Origin: Jejuia sp043557195
Lineage (GTDB): Bacteria > Bacteroidota > Bacteroidia > Flavobacteriales > Flavobacteriaceae
Length of the DNA: 64,000 nucleotides
Assembly (NCBI GenBank): GCA_043557195.1
Contig: CP121314.1
Span: 3,720,001 to 3,784,000 of the forward strand
Direction: 5' to 3'
Under the pieces are notes generated by a model. It ran no database searches. It saw nothing but the letters and a program-made list of their open reading frames with translations, and was not told the DNA's origin. This document shows, piece after piece, positions 26,259 to 35,553 of this stretch. Positions within the stretch are counted from its first letter, which is position 1. Every line of letters starts with the position of its first letter. The position numbers and the translations under genes were made by a program.

Positions 26259-27038
26259 TTATTTTATGATAAACCTATCATCAATTACAGGATTAATTGT
26301 ATCCGTTTTTTTGAAATAATCGATTATTGCATTTCTTATTTTGTAATCCAAATCATGAAATTCTTCATTAGGCTGAAAAAACGTCATGTTATCACCACGG
26401 TTGAACAGATAATCACTAGTGGCAATATAGTAGGTTTCATTTTCATCTATAGCTTCGTCATTAATCGTAGCTCTAATCAAATTGTAATTTTTATCCAAAG
26501 CGATTTTTAGCCCAGAAATTGGGTGCGCTCTTTTTCTACTTACTAAATAGTTGATAACCTCATTAATTCTACTACCTTTTAATCCAACAACCACTATTTT
26601 ATTTTCAAAGGGCATTACATTATATGCTGTTCTTGCACTTACGGCACCTTTTGGAATTTCTGCACGAATACCTCCATGGTTTAAAACAGCCATATCTATA
26701 TTTTTACCAGTTCTTTTGTTAAAAATAGGATTCCCTTCAAGCAGAATAATATCTGCCATTAAATTTCCAATAGCCGTATTTAGTTCACCGTCGGTTTTTG
26801 AATATGTATCAACCGCATAAGACAAAACACTATCTAAATCTCTTTCAATACGGTTTTTGTAAGGCGCAATAAAGGCTTCAATATCTTCATCAGGAATAAC
26901 CTTATCATTAATATCTAAACGCTGACCTTCAATTTTATTCAAATAAAGTTTCTCTGTTTTACAACTAATTATAACTAAAAAGATAAATACAAATAAACTA
27001 GGTTTGTATTTGGTAGAATTTACCATATGAAATTTCAT
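26259..27038 (-). CDS. 5'-nucleotidase C-terminal domain protein, lipoprotein
   Basis: A 259-aa lipoprotein (FLVIISC, Cys about residue 26) made essentially of the 5'-nucleotidase C-terminal substrate-binding domain: ELNTAIGNLMADIIL, LNHGGIRAEIPKG, NVMPFENKIVVV and ATSDYLFNRGDNM. It has no metallophosphatase domain; the catalytic half is encoded by the next gene in the same transcript. Start at 27038; a second ATG at 27026 is also possible. Divergent from the DUF6913 gene over 48 nt. Confidence 0.85.
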   Translation of the reverse strand: MKFHMVNSTKYKPSLFVFIFLVIISCKTEKLYLNKIEGQRLDINDKVIPDEDIEAFIAPYKNRIERDLDSVLSYAVDTYSKTDGELNTAIGNLMADIILLEGNPIFNKRTGKNIDMAVLNHGGIRAEIPKGAVSARTAYNVMPFENKIVVVGLKGSRINEVINYLVSRKRAHPISGLKIALDKNYNLIRATINDEAIDENETYYIATSDYLFNRGDNMTFFQPNEEFHDLDYKIRNAIIDYFKKTDTINPVIDDRFIIK

Positions 27039-27060
27039 TAAATTTTGAATGTACTTTTGC

Positions 27061-27068
27061 TACCTTTG
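27061..27068 (+). promoter_or_regulatory. -7 promoter element for the DUF6913-dapA pair
   Basis: TACCTTTG fits TAnnTTTG, 18 nt before the ATG at 27087; another fit, TACTTTTG, lies at 27052-27059. No well-spaced TTG was seen. Confidence 0.5.
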
Positions 27069-27086
27069 CGCAAAGTGTAAATTTAA

Positions 27087-27605
27087 ATGTTTTTAAAAGC
27101 TTTTAAGGAAAAATCGAATAAAAAGTATTTGAATGAATTATTATTAAAGCGTAAAGTAAACGTTAGTAATAATAAAGTTAAAAGCTTAGGTGTTATTTTG
27201 AATTTTGATGAGATTGAAGATTTTAATGCGTTTAATGTATTGGCATCTCGTTTAAAAGTTCATGCAAATAAAATTAAAGTAATTGCCTATACCACAAATT
27301 TGAAAAGTCATGGTAATTCTTGGGATGCCTGTTTTAATCTTAAGGATTTTGGTTGGAAAGGAGAAATAAAAAACGTAGAATTGCAGGCATTTTTAGACGA
27401 ACCTTTTGATGTTTTAATTAGCTATTACACGCAAGAACATTTGGAATTAAAATTATTGACGGCATTGTCTAAATCTCAATTTAAAATCGGAATTTTGCAA
27501 AGCGAAACGCGTTTAAACGACCTCATTATTAAAACAGGTATGAAGGATATTGATGTGTTTAGTGATGAAGTTGTAAAATATTTAACAGTATTAAACAAAA
27601 TTTAA
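27087..27605 (+). CDS. Conserved flavobacterial protein (DUF6913-like)
   Basis: A 172-aa soluble protein without signal peptide. LGVILNFDEIEDFNAFNVLA begins an alpha/beta fold, and FDVLISYYTQEHLELKLLTA follows; I recall this type directly upstream of dapA in many flavobacteria, under DUF6913. No catalytic motif is visible and the function is unknown. The stop lies 1 nt before the dapA ATG, so the two are coupled. Confidence 0.65.
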   Translation: MFLKAFKEKSNKKYLNELLLKRKVNVSNNKVKSLGVILNFDEIEDFNAFNVLASRLKVHANKIKVIAYTTNLKSHGNSWDACFNLKDFGWKGEIKNVELQAFLDEPFDVLISYYTQEHLELKLLTALSKSQFKIGILQSETRLNDLIIKTGMKDIDVFSDEVVKYLTVLNKI

Positions 27606-27606
27606 A

Positions 27607-28485
27607 ATGAATAGTAAGTTTCTTGGAACTGGAGTAGCTTTGGTAACACCTTTTAAGAATGATTTAAGTGTAGACTATGATGCACTTAAAAACATCGTAG
27701 AATTCAATATTGAAAATGGTGTAGAGTATTTGGTGATTTCTGGTACTACTGCTGAAAGTGTTACCATTACAAAACAAGAAAAAAAAGATATAACTGCAGC
27801 AATAATTGAAGCAAACAAAGGTCGTGTACCTCTAGTTTTGGGAATAGGAGGTAGTAATACGGTAGCTATTATTGAAGAAATTAAAAGCACAGATTTAAGT
27901 GCTATTGATGCTATTCTTTCAGTATCGCCATATTACACTAAGCCAACACAAGAAGGTGTTTATCAGCACTTTAAAGCCATTTCTGAAGCATGCCCAATAG
28001 ATATTCTGTTATATAATGTACCAGGTAGAACGTCAAAAAATATTGAGCCAGATACTATTATTCGTTTAGCTAATGATTTTTATAATATTATAGGTGTAAA
28101 AGAAGCAGGAAATAGTACGTATCAATATTTACAGCTATTAAAAAACAAACCAGAAGACTTTTTAGTGATTTCTGGAGATGATGATTTGGCTTTAGGTGTT
28201 ACACTTGCTGGAGGCTCTGGGGTTATTTCTGTAATAGGGCAGGCGTTTCCAAAAGAATTTTCAGAGATGATTCGACTTGGTTTAAAGGGTGATGCAAAAT
28301 CGGCTTACAAATACCATTACCGCTTAATGGATGTTATCGACTATATTTTTGAAGAAAACAATCCTGCTGGAATAAAAGCTGTTTTTGAAGCTTTGAATTT
28401 ATGCTCATCTGCAGTAAGGTTACCATTAGTGCCAGCTTCAGAGGCATTGAAAGCAAAAATATCAAACTTTGTAAAGGCGTTTTAA
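27607..28485 (+). CDS. dapA: 4-hydroxy-tetrahydrodipicolinate synthase
   Basis: Condenses pyruvate with aspartate semialdehyde in the lysine/diaminopimelate pathway. The 292-aa TIM barrel has SGTTAES (GTTGE-type motif, about residues 44-50), the catalytic Tyr in LLYNVPGRTS (about 138) and the Schiff-base Lys in IIGVKEAGN (about 163). Length normal. Functionally linked to dapF at 9295, though about 18 kb away. Confidence 0.95.
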   Translation: MNSKFLGTGVALVTPFKNDLSVDYDALKNIVEFNIENGVEYLVISGTTAESVTITKQEKKDITAAIIEANKGRVPLVLGIGGSNTVAIIEEIKSTDLSAIDAILSVSPYYTKPTQEGVYQHFKAISEACPIDILLYNVPGRTSKNIEPDTIIRLANDFYNIIGVKEAGNSTYQYLQLLKNKPEDFLVISGDDDLALGVTLAGGSGVISVIGQAFPKEFSEMIRLGLKGDAKSAYKYHYRLMDVIDYIFEENNPAGIKAVFEALNLCSSAVRLPLVPASEALKAKISNFVKAF

Positions 28486-28593
28486 GGACTTATAATCTTC
28501 TAAAAGTTAAATATAACTTAAACCTTATTACTACTGCATTTGAAGATTTATTTTAGCCATGAAATAATATTTTTAAATTACGTTTAATAAATG

Positions 28594-28601
28594 TAATTTT
28601 G
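28594..28601 (+). promoter_or_regulatory. -7 promoter element for the bamD cluster
   Basis: TAATTTTG matches TAnnTTTG and lies 18 nt before the ATG at 28620. It overlaps the TTG that would be the start of the longest ORF, which argues for the ATG. Confidence 0.65.
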
Positions 28602-28619
28602 CACCTTGTCAAAAAATCT

Positions 28620-29447
28620 ATGAAGTACGTTTTTAGCATATTAGTATTAGCTTGTGTTTTAAGTTCATGCAGCGAATATCAAAAGGTTTTAAAATCTGAA
28701 GATATTGGGCTTAAATTTAAAGTGGGAGATTCCCTTTTTCAAGAAGGTAAATATGATAAGGCTAATAGAATTTTTGCTCAAATTGTTCCTAAATATAAAG
28801 GCAAACCCCAGGCTCAAAAACTGATGTACTTATATTCAAAATCCTTTTATGAAACCAAGGATTATTATGTGTCTGGTTATCAATTTGAACGTTTTGTAGC
28901 TAGTTACCCAAAAAGTGAAAAAAAGGAAGAAGCTGCATTTTTAAGTGCTAAGAGTTACTATATGTTGTCTCCTAGATATACTAAAGATCAAAAGGAAACG
29001 AGAGATGCAATTGAAAAATTGCAAGAGTTTATTAACTTATACCCAAACTCTCAGTATGTTAGTGAAGCAAACACTTTAATTAAAGAATTAGATTTTAAAT
29101 TAGAAAAGAAAGCTTTTGAAATTGCTAAACAATATGATCATATTTCAGATTATAAAGCTTCAATAAAATCGTTTGATAATTTTATATTTGAATTTCCAGG
29201 TTCTTCATTACGTGAAGACGCCTTGTTTTATCGCTTGGATGCCGCTTTTAAATTAGCTGTTAACAGTCTTGAATTAAAGCGAACAGCTAATGGTGTTGTT
29301 AAATTGAGACAAACCCGTTTGGCGCAGGCTAAAGAATATTTTAATGTCTTTAAGAAAGCCTATTCAAATTCTAAGTATCTTGCAGAAGCAGAAGATATGG
29401 CAGAAACAATAGATAAAGAATTAGAAACTTATAGTGCTAAAAGTTAA
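28620..29447 (+). CDS. bamD: Outer-membrane assembly lipoprotein BamD
   Basis: Component of the BAM complex that inserts outer-membrane beta-barrel proteins. I start at ATG 28620 (275 aa): MKYVFSILVLACVLSSCSEY gives a proper lipoprotein signal with Cys at residue 17, and the upstream TTG lies inside the -7 box. TPR-like helical pairs follow (for example FQEGKYDKANRIFAQIV and SYPKSEKKEEAAFLSAKSYY), as in BamD/YfiO. It heads the cluster bamD, omega-like, coaBC, porD and recN. Confidence 0.9.
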   Translation: MKYVFSILVLACVLSSCSEYQKVLKSEDIGLKFKVGDSLFQEGKYDKANRIFAQIVPKYKGKPQAQKLMYLYSKSFYETKDYYVSGYQFERFVASYPKSEKKEEAAFLSAKSYYMLSPRYTKDQKETRDAIEKLQEFINLYPNSQYVSEANTLIKELDFKLEKKAFEIAKQYDHISDYKASIKSFDNFIFEFPGSSLREDALFYRLDAAFKLAVNSLELKRTANGVVKLRQTRLAQAKEYFNVFKKAYSNSKYLAEAEDMAETIDKELETYSAKS

Positions 29448-29453
29448 TATATA

Positions 29454-29783
29454 ATGATAGATTTAAAGAAAACTACAGCTCCAGTAAACACTGTAACATA
29501 TGACAGAAATCAAGTAGATGAACCAACAGAAAACATCTACGAAGCTATTTCTATTATATCAAGAAGAGCAGAGCAAATTAACACTGAGATTAAAAAAGAA
29601 CTAATTGATAAGTTGGAAGAGTTCGCAACTTACAATGATAGTTTGGAAGAAATCTTTGAAAACAAAGAACAAATTGAGGTATCAAAGTTTTATGAAAAAT
29701 TACCTAAGCCTCATGCTTTAGCTGTTCAAGAATGGCTAACAGATAAAATTTATTTTAGACATACTGAGGAAGACACTCAGTAA
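29454..29783 (+). CDS. RNA polymerase omega-like subunit (Bacteroidota type)
   Basis: A 109-aa protein. The omega-type segment is DEPTENIYEAISIISRRAEQ (about residues 22-41), where ENIYEA..I..RRAxQI corresponds to the conserved RPB6/omega helix; a Bacteroidota-specific acidic C-terminal part follows. It probably assists RNA polymerase assembly. Placed 6 nt after bamD and 9 nt before coaBC; an rpoZ-coaBC linkage is common in bacteria and supports the call. Confidence 0.8.
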   Translation: MIDLKKTTAPVNTVTYDRNQVDEPTENIYEAISIISRRAEQINTEIKKELIDKLEEFATYNDSLEEIFENKEQIEVSKFYEKLPKPHALAVQEWLTDKIYFRHTEEDTQ

Positions 29784-29792
29784 TCACTATTT

Positions 29793-31004
29793 ATGAGTAT
29801 ACTAAGCGGCAAAAACGTTCTGTTAGGCATTACAGCGGGTATTGCCGCTTATAAAACAGCTTCACTAGTACGATTGTTTATAAAATCTGGAGCACAGGTT
29901 AAAGTAGTAATGACGCCTGCATCTAAAGATTTTATAACACCTCTTACACTCTCTACACTTTCTAAAAATCCAGTATATTCATCTTTTACAAATGAAGAAG
30001 ATGACAACGCCATGTGGAATAATCATGTGGAGTTAGGACTGTGGGCAGATGTATTTGTAATAGCTCCGGCAACCGCAAACACCATGTCCAAAATGGCAAA
30101 TGGAACGTCAGATAATTTATTATTGGCCACTTATTTATCGGCTAAATGTCCTGTGTATTTTGCTCCTGCAATGGATTTAGATATGTACAAGCATAAGTCG
30201 ACTAAAAATTCTTTTGAAAAATTGCAATCCTTTGGAAACACTATGATTCCTGCAACTAGCGGAGAATTAGCTAGTGGCTTGGTAGGTGAAGGCAGGATGG
30301 CAGAACCTGAAGATATTGTAAACTTTATAGAAAATGATATTTTAGATAAGTTGCCATTAAAAGGAAAAAAGGTATTAATAACTGCTGGCCCAACGTACGA
30401 AGCGATAGATCCTGTGCGTTTTATTGGGAATCATTCCAGTGGGAAAATGGGGTTTGAAATTGCTAATGCATCAGCAAATTTGGGTGCGGAGGTGATTCTA
30501 GTAACAGGCCCTACACATCAAAAGACAACTCATAGTTTAATTAAAGTTATTCCCGTTACAAGTGCTGAAGATATGTACCAAGAAGTACACAACTATTTTA
30601 AGGGTGTTGATGTAGCTATACTCTCAGCAGCAGTTGCTGATTTTAGACCTAAAAAAGTAGCACTTCAAAAAATAAAGAAGAAATCTGATACGTTAACTTT
30701 AGAATTAGAGCGCACAAAAGATATATTGGCATCTCTGGGAGAAACTAAGACTGGCCAGTTTTTGGTAGGTTTTGCGTTAGAAACGAATAACGAACTGGAA
30801 AATGCAAAACAGAAATTAAAAAAGAAAAACTTAAATTTAATTGTTTTAAATTCGTTACAAGATAAAGGTGCAGGTTTTAAGGGCGATACGAATAAAGTAA
30901 CGTTTATAGATAATAAAAATAATGTAACAGAGTTTCAATTAAAGTCTAAAGCCGAAGTTGCAGAAGATTTATTAAACGAAATTGTAAAACAGATTCATGC
31001 GTAA
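29793..31004 (+). CDS. coaBC: Bifunctional phosphopantothenoylcysteine decarboxylase/synthetase
   Basis: Makes 4'-phosphopantetheine precursors for coenzyme A. The 403-aa protein has the flavoprotein CoaC half (LLGITAGIAAYKTASLVR, VIAPATANTMSKMANG, PAMDLDMY) and the CoaB half (VLITAGPTYEAIDPVRFIGN, ILSAAVADFRP). Length is normal for the fused enzyme. porD starts 8 nt before its stop, so the two are coupled. Confidence 0.95.
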   Translation: MSILSGKNVLLGITAGIAAYKTASLVRLFIKSGAQVKVVMTPASKDFITPLTLSTLSKNPVYSSFTNEEDDNAMWNNHVELGLWADVFVIAPATANTMSKMANGTSDNLLLATYLSAKCPVYFAPAMDLDMYKHKSTKNSFEKLQSFGNTMIPATSGELASGLVGEGRMAEPEDIVNFIENDILDKLPLKGKKVLITAGPTYEAIDPVRFIGNHSSGKMGFEIANASANLGAEVILVTGPTHQKTTHSLIKVIPVTSAEDMYQEVHNYFKGVDVAILSAAVADFRPKKVALQKIKKKSDTLTLELERTKDILASLGETKTGQFLVGFALETNNELENAKQKLKKKNLNLIVLNSLQDKGAGFKGDTNKVTFIDNKNNVTEFQLKSKAEVAEDLLNEIVKQIHA

Positions 31005-31884
31005 TTTTTTAATCATTTTATTATTAAGTTTTAGTTCACTAAGTTTTGCTCAAGAACTTAACTGTACTGTTGTTGTAAATGCGCAACAAACAGGAAATGA
31101 GAATTTGCAAATTTTTAAAAATTTAGAAAAGCAATTAACTGAGTTTATCAATAATACCAAGTGGACAGATAAAACTTTTGCATCTCAAGAGTTGATTAAT
31201 TGCAGTATGAATATCATTGTTTCTGAATATAGCGGTGAATTCTTTAAAGCGACGATTCAAGTGCAATCCTCTAGACCTATTTACGGGTCTTCATACAGTT
31301 CGCCAATTTATAATTTTAATGATAAGGACTTCTCTTTTAGGTATTTAGAATTTCAGAATTTAATTTATAATCCAACACAATACACCTCAAATTTAATTTC
31401 TGTATTGGCATTTCATGTGTATATGATTTTAGCACTAGATGCCGATTCTTATGAGCAAAATGGCGGACAAGAGTATTACAAACAAGCCCAAACGATATTA
31501 AATTATTCTCAGCAAGAAAACTTTAAAGGGTGGAAGCTTGAGGACGGTTTACAAAGTAGATTCATTTTAATTGATAATGTTTTGTCTACCACGTTTAAGG
31601 AATACAGAAATGTAATTTATGACTATCATAGGCTTGGTTTAGATGAAATGAGTAATGACTTAAAAAAGGGTAAAGAACAAATAGCGGCTAGTTTAACTAA
31701 GTTTAAGGCTATGAACAGTAGAAGACCAAATTCTTTTTTACTTCGAACCTTTTTTGATGCTAAGGCCGATGAAATTGAGCAAGTGTTTACCGACGGCCCC
31801 CAGGTTAACATCGCAAACCTTAAAGATATATTGCAAAAAGTAGCGCCAATGCATTCCGCTAAATGGCGAAATATTACATTTTAA
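30997..31884 (+). CDS. porD: PorD/DUF4835 family protein, type IX secretion related
   Basis: A 295-aa exported protein (signal ends near SLSFAQ, residue 19). The N-terminal ELNCTVVVNAQQT and the LEKQLTEFINNTKWT segment, together with the DSYEQNGG and GWKLEDG motifs, are those of DUF4835, named PorD in type IX secretion annotation. Its exact job is unclear. Overlaps coaBC by 8 nt; recN follows after 45 nt. The T9SS-sorted dehydrogenase at 14036 is a possible client of the system. Confidence 0.8.
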   Translation: MRNFLIILLLSFSSLSFAQELNCTVVVNAQQTGNENLQIFKNLEKQLTEFINNTKWTDKTFASQELINCSMNIIVSEYSGEFFKATIQVQSSRPIYGSSYSSPIYNFNDKDFSFRYLEFQNLIYNPTQYTSNLISVLAFHVYMILALDADSYEQNGGQEYYKQAQTILNYSQQENFKGWKLEDGLQSRFILIDNVLSTTFKEYRNVIYDYHRLGLDEMSNDLKKGKEQIAASLTKFKAMNSRRPNSFLLRTFFDAKADEIEQVFTDGPQVNIANLKDILQKVAPMHSAKWRNITF

Positions 31885-31929
31885 TTCTAGAATACTACTA
31901 ACTTTATACTGCCTACTGAAAACTGAAAT

Positions 31930-33582
31930 ATGTTATCATCGCTAACCATAAAAAACTATGCTTTAATTGACCATCTTCAGGTGGACTTCAATAATGGTTT
32001 TACAATTATTACTGGTGAAACTGGCGCAGGAAAATCTATTTTATTAGGAGGCTTATCTTTGATTCTTGGGAAAAGAGCAGATTTAAGTAGTTTGAAAGAT
32101 AAAGAGACTAAATGTATAATTGAAGCTGTTTTTAATATTTCAAACTATAATTTAGAATCACTTTTTAGAGCTGAAGATTTAGATTATGAACCCCAAACTA
32201 TAATTAGAAGAGAGATTTTACCCTCAGGCAAGTCTAGAGCGTTTGTAAATGATTCTCCTGTAAATCTTAGTAGTTTACAGTTGCTTGGAGAGCATTTAAT
32301 TGATGTGCATTCTCAACATCAAACGTTGCAGTTAACGCAAAATGATTTCCAATTTCAAGTGATTGATGCTTTAGCTAAAAATCAAGAAGAACTCAATGTA
32401 TTTGGCAAGAATTTAGAAGATTATAAAGGCCTAAAGCATGAATTAGCAGAGCTTCAAACGTTGAAATCTGAAGCTATAAAAGAACATGATTATAATTCTT
32501 TTCTTTTAAATGAATTGGTTGAGGCTAATCTGGTTGACGGAGATTTAGAGTCGCTTGAAGAGGAATATGAAACGCTTAATAATGTTGAGGATATAAAAGC
32601 GCGATTATCTGAAGCTTATCAATTCTTAAGCGATGAACAGATTGGTGCGATTTCTATAATTACAAACTTGAAAAATACGTTTCAAAAATTATCTGACGTT
32701 TCAAGTAAATATCAAGATTTATATGAACGTATCAATAGTTGTTTGATAGAAGTTGATGATATTTATAATGAAGTGGATGCATTGCAAGGTGATATTGAGG
32801 CAGATCCTAATAGACTGGAAGTAGTAAATTCAAAACTTCAGGTTCTTAATAGTCTATTGCAAAAGCATCAAGTGGCTACTGTTTCAGAATTAATCGAAAT
32901 TAGAGAAACGTTAACTGAAAAAGTAGCAGTAACTGAAAATTTAGACGACACGATTCAGAATAAAGAGAAAGAAATTTATAAAGTAGAAAGTCAACTTAAT
33001 AAAATTGCAAAAAACATTCATATAAATCGCAATAATGCTATTCCAAATTTGATAAAAAGATTGCAATCAATTTTATCAGATTTAGGGATGCCAAATGCTC
33101 AATTTAAAATTGAACTAAAAGAAACTGATACTTATTTTTCAAATGGAAAAGATGAATTGTCATTCTTGTTTTCAGCAAACAAAGGAGGTAATTTTAACGA
33201 ATTGAAAAAGGCGGCTTCTGGAGGAGAATTGTCGCGAATAATGCTAGCCATCAAGCTGGTGTTGTCTGAGTATACGCAGCTTCCGACTATTATGTTTGAT
33301 GAAATAGATACGGGCGTTTCTGGTGAAATTTCAAATAAAATGGGAGATATTATGCTTCAGATGAGCAAGAATATGCAAGTGTTTTCAATAACCCACTTGC
33401 CACAGATTGCTGCTAAAGGGCATTCGCATTTTAAAGTTTATAAAGAAGATGTGGATAACGTAACCCAAACCAATTTGATTAAGTTGAATCATGATGACCG
33501 TATTGTTGAAATTGCTCAAATGTTGGGTGGATCGGAGTTATCAACATCGGCAATTGCGCACGCTAAAGAGTTACTTAATTAA
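31930..33582 (+). CDS. recN: DNA repair protein RecN
   Basis: SMC-like ATPase in recombinational repair of double-strand breaks. The 550-aa protein has Walker A TGETGAGKSILLGGL (about residues 31-45), DVHSQHQTLQL, a central coiled coil (about 155-360), the ABC signature ASGGELSRIMLA and Walker B IMFDEIDTGVSG. Normal length. Closes the bamD cluster. Confidence 0.95.
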   Translation: MLSSLTIKNYALIDHLQVDFNNGFTIITGETGAGKSILLGGLSLILGKRADLSSLKDKETKCIIEAVFNISNYNLESLFRAEDLDYEPQTIIRREILPSGKSRAFVNDSPVNLSSLQLLGEHLIDVHSQHQTLQLTQNDFQFQVIDALAKNQEELNVFGKNLEDYKGLKHELAELQTLKSEAIKEHDYNSFLLNELVEANLVDGDLESLEEEYETLNNVEDIKARLSEAYQFLSDEQIGAISIITNLKNTFQKLSDVSSKYQDLYERINSCLIEVDDIYNEVDALQGDIEADPNRLEVVNSKLQVLNSLLQKHQVATVSELIEIRETLTEKVAVTENLDDTIQNKEKEIYKVESQLNKIAKNIHINRNNAIPNLIKRLQSILSDLGMPNAQFKIELKETDTYFSNGKDELSFLFSANKGGNFNELKKAASGGELSRIMLAIKLVLSEYTQLPTIMFDEIDTGVSGEISNKMGDIMLQMSKNMQVFSITHLPQIAAKGHSHFKVYKEDVDNVTQTNLIKLNHDDRIVEIAQMLGGSELSTSAIAHAKELLN

Positions 33583-33613
33583 AAAACATCTAAGATTAAA
33601 GTTGAAAGTTTAG

Positions 33614-33621
33614 TATTTTTG
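33614..33621 (+). promoter_or_regulatory. -7 promoter element for fabI
   Basis: TATTTTTG fits TAnnTTTG, 41 nt before the fabI ATG; no correctly spaced TTG was seen. Confidence 0.45.
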
Positions 33622-33662
33622 ACGCATCACATTTATAATAGAAACTATAACTGACTAACAAT

Positions 33663-34481
33663 ATGGCTTATAATTTACTAAAGGGGAAAAAAGGAATTAT
33701 TTTTGGAGCATTAGATTCAAACTCTATAGCGTGGAAAACGGCAGAACGTGTACACGAAGAAGGTGGGCAATTTGTTTTGAGTAATGCACCTGTTGCAATG
33801 CGAATGGGGCAAATAAATGAATTAGCTGAAAAAACAGGTTCTGAAATTATTCCTGCTGATGCAACTTCAGAAGAAGATTTACAAAATTTAGTTGAAAAAT
33901 CTATGGAGATTTTAGGCGGAAAAATAGATTTTGTTTTGCATTCTATAGGCATGTCAATCAACGTTAGAAAAGGAAAACACTACACTGACCAAAATTATGC
34001 TTGGACACAAAAAGGCACTGATGTATCAGCAATGTCGTTTCATAAAGTAATGCAAACACTTTACAAAGCTGATGCAATGAATGAGTGGGGAAGTATTGTG
34101 GCACTTACTTATATGGCTGCACAACGTGTGTTTCCAGATTATAACGATATGGCTGATAATAAAGCATATTTAGAGAGTATTGCACGTAGCTTTGGGTACT
34201 TCTTTGGAAGAGATAAAAAAGTACGTGTTAATACCATTTCTCAGTCGCCTACGCCAACAACTGCTGGTAGTGGTGTAAAAGGTTTTGATGGCTTTATTTC
34301 TTATGCTGAAAAAATGTCGCCACTAGGTAACGCCACAGCTATGGATTGTGCTAATTATACTGTAACATTGTTTAGTGATTTAACTAAACGCGTAACGTTG
34401 CAAAACCTTTATAATGATGGCGGTTTTAGTAACATGGGCGTTAGTGATGCTGTTATGAGTACCTTTACAGGAGAAGAGTAG
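33663..34481 (+). CDS. fabI: Enoyl-[acyl-carrier-protein] reductase
   Basis: Reduces trans-2-enoyl-ACP in fatty acid elongation. The 272-aa SDR-type enzyme has the FabI pattern GxxxxxSIAW (GALDSNSIAWKTAERV, about residues 15-30), the catalytic Tyr-x6-Lys in FPDYNDMADNKAYLES, and SQSPTPTTAGSGV near the substrate loop. The Bacteroidota form differs from E. coli FabI in these loops. Monocistronic, closed by a clear terminator. Confidence 0.92.
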   Translation: MAYNLLKGKKGIIFGALDSNSIAWKTAERVHEEGGQFVLSNAPVAMRMGQINELAEKTGSEIIPADATSEEDLQNLVEKSMEILGGKIDFVLHSIGMSINVRKGKHYTDQNYAWTQKGTDVSAMSFHKVMQTLYKADAMNEWGSIVALTYMAAQRVFPDYNDMADNKAYLESIARSFGYFFGRDKKVRVNTISQSPTPTTAGSGVKGFDGFISYAEKMSPLGNATAMDCANYTVTLFSDLTKRVTLQNLYNDGGFSNMGVSDAVMSTFTGEE

Positions 34482-34502
34482 AAATTTAAAAATATAGATA
34501 GC

Positions 34503-34531
34503 AAAGCCACCTTTAAAACGGTGGCTTTTTT
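34503..34531 (+). terminator. Terminator of fabI
   Basis: Stem AAAGCCACC (34503-34511) with GGTGGCTTT (34520-34528), 8-nt loop, followed by Ts to 34531. Confidence 0.92.
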
Positions 34532-34533
34532 GT

Positions 34534-34541
34534 TACTTTTG
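34534..34541 (+). promoter_or_regulatory. -7 promoter element abutting a start codon
   Basis: TACTTTTG (TAnnTTTG) begins 2 nt after the fabI terminator and ends 4 nt before the ATG at 34546, so transcription would start at or within a base or two of the start codon. Confidence 0.6.
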
Positions 34542-34545
34542 TGTT

Positions 34546-35553
34546 ATGCAATTGCAATATTCATTTATTATTCCAGTATATAATCGTCCTGATGAAGTGG
34601 ATGAATTACTTTCTAGTTTTCAAGCTATGGAAACTCAGCTGGACTATGAAATTGTTATTATTGAAGATGGCTCTACTGAGACATCAGAGGAAGTTATTGA
34701 AAAATACACCTCTGATTTAAATATTTCCTATTTCTTTAAAGATAATACGGGACCTGGAGACTCTAGAAATTATGGCATGCAACACGCTAAAGGCAATTAT
34801 TTTATAATTCTAGATAGCGATGTGATTATGCCTAAAAATTATTTAGATGAAGTTGATAAAAGTCTTAAAGCTGAATATGTAGATTGTTTTGGCGGACCAG
34901 ATGCAGCTCACGACTCGTTTACCGATTTACAAAAGGCGATTAATTTTGCGATGACTTCCTTTATTACCACGGGAGGTATTAGAGGAAACAAAAATGCAGT
35001 AGATAAATTTCAACCTAGAAGTTTCAATATGGGGATATCTAAAAAAGCATTTGAAGCGTCACAAGGTTTTGGTAGAATTCATCCTGGTGAAGACCCAGAT
35101 TTATCTATTAGGCTTTGGGATTTGGGCTTTAAAACAAAATTAATTCCTCAAGCTATCGTTTACCATAAACGTCGTATTTCTTGGAGTAAATTTCAGCAGC
35201 AAGTTCGCAAATTTGGTCTGGTGCGACCTATTTTAAACAAATGGCACCCAAGCACCAAAAAGTTAACCTATTGGTTTCCTAGTATATTTATCATCGGTTT
35301 TGATGTCTCTATATTACTCGCCATATTTGGAACTATGTGGCCATTAGGATTGTATGTAGTGTATTTTTTAATTGCTTTCCTGTCTGCACTTTTCACTACA
35401 AAAAGTCTTAAAGTAGCAGTAATGGCACTTTGGGCAATTTGTATACAGTTTATTGGTTATGGTTTAGGTTTTTTAGAATCGACATTCGCAATCAATATTC
35501 TAAATAAAGATCCAGAAGCGCATTATCCAAAATTATTTTTCAAACTAAAATGA
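34546..35553 (+). CDS. Glycosyltransferase family 2, membrane-associated
   Basis: A 335-aa GT-A fold enzyme. SFIIPVYNRPDEVDELLSSF (residues 5-24) and EIVIIEDGST begin the nucleotide-sugar domain; the DxD-type motif is LDSDV, and FNMGISKKAFEASQGF with HPGEDPDLSIRLWDLGF marks the acceptor side. Two or three transmembrane helices lie at about 240-310. It likely transfers a sugar to a lipid or polysaccharide; the acceptor is unknown. The next gene (YbbR-like) starts as ATGA on its stop. Confidence 0.87.
   Translation: MQLQYSFIIPVYNRPDEVDELLSSFQAMETQLDYEIVIIEDGSTETSEEVIEKYTSDLNISYFFKDNTGPGDSRNYGMQHAKGNYFIILDSDVIMPKNYLDEVDKSLKAEYVDCFGGPDAAHDSFTDLQKAINFAMTSFITTGGIRGNKNAVDKFQPRSFNMGISKKAFEASQGFGRIHPGEDPDLSIRLWDLGFKTKLIPQAIVYHKRRISWSKFQQQVRKFGLVRPILNKWHPSTKKLTYWFPSIFIIGFDVSILLAIFGTMWPLGLYVVYFLIAFLSALFTTKSLKVAVMALWAICIQFIGYGLGFLESTFAINILNKDPEAHYPKLFFKLK

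Noticed and set aside
28599..28619. TTG start of bamD (MHLVKKS...)
   Set aside because: TTG is part of the -7 promoter element; the ATG at 28620 gives a clean lipoprotein signal.
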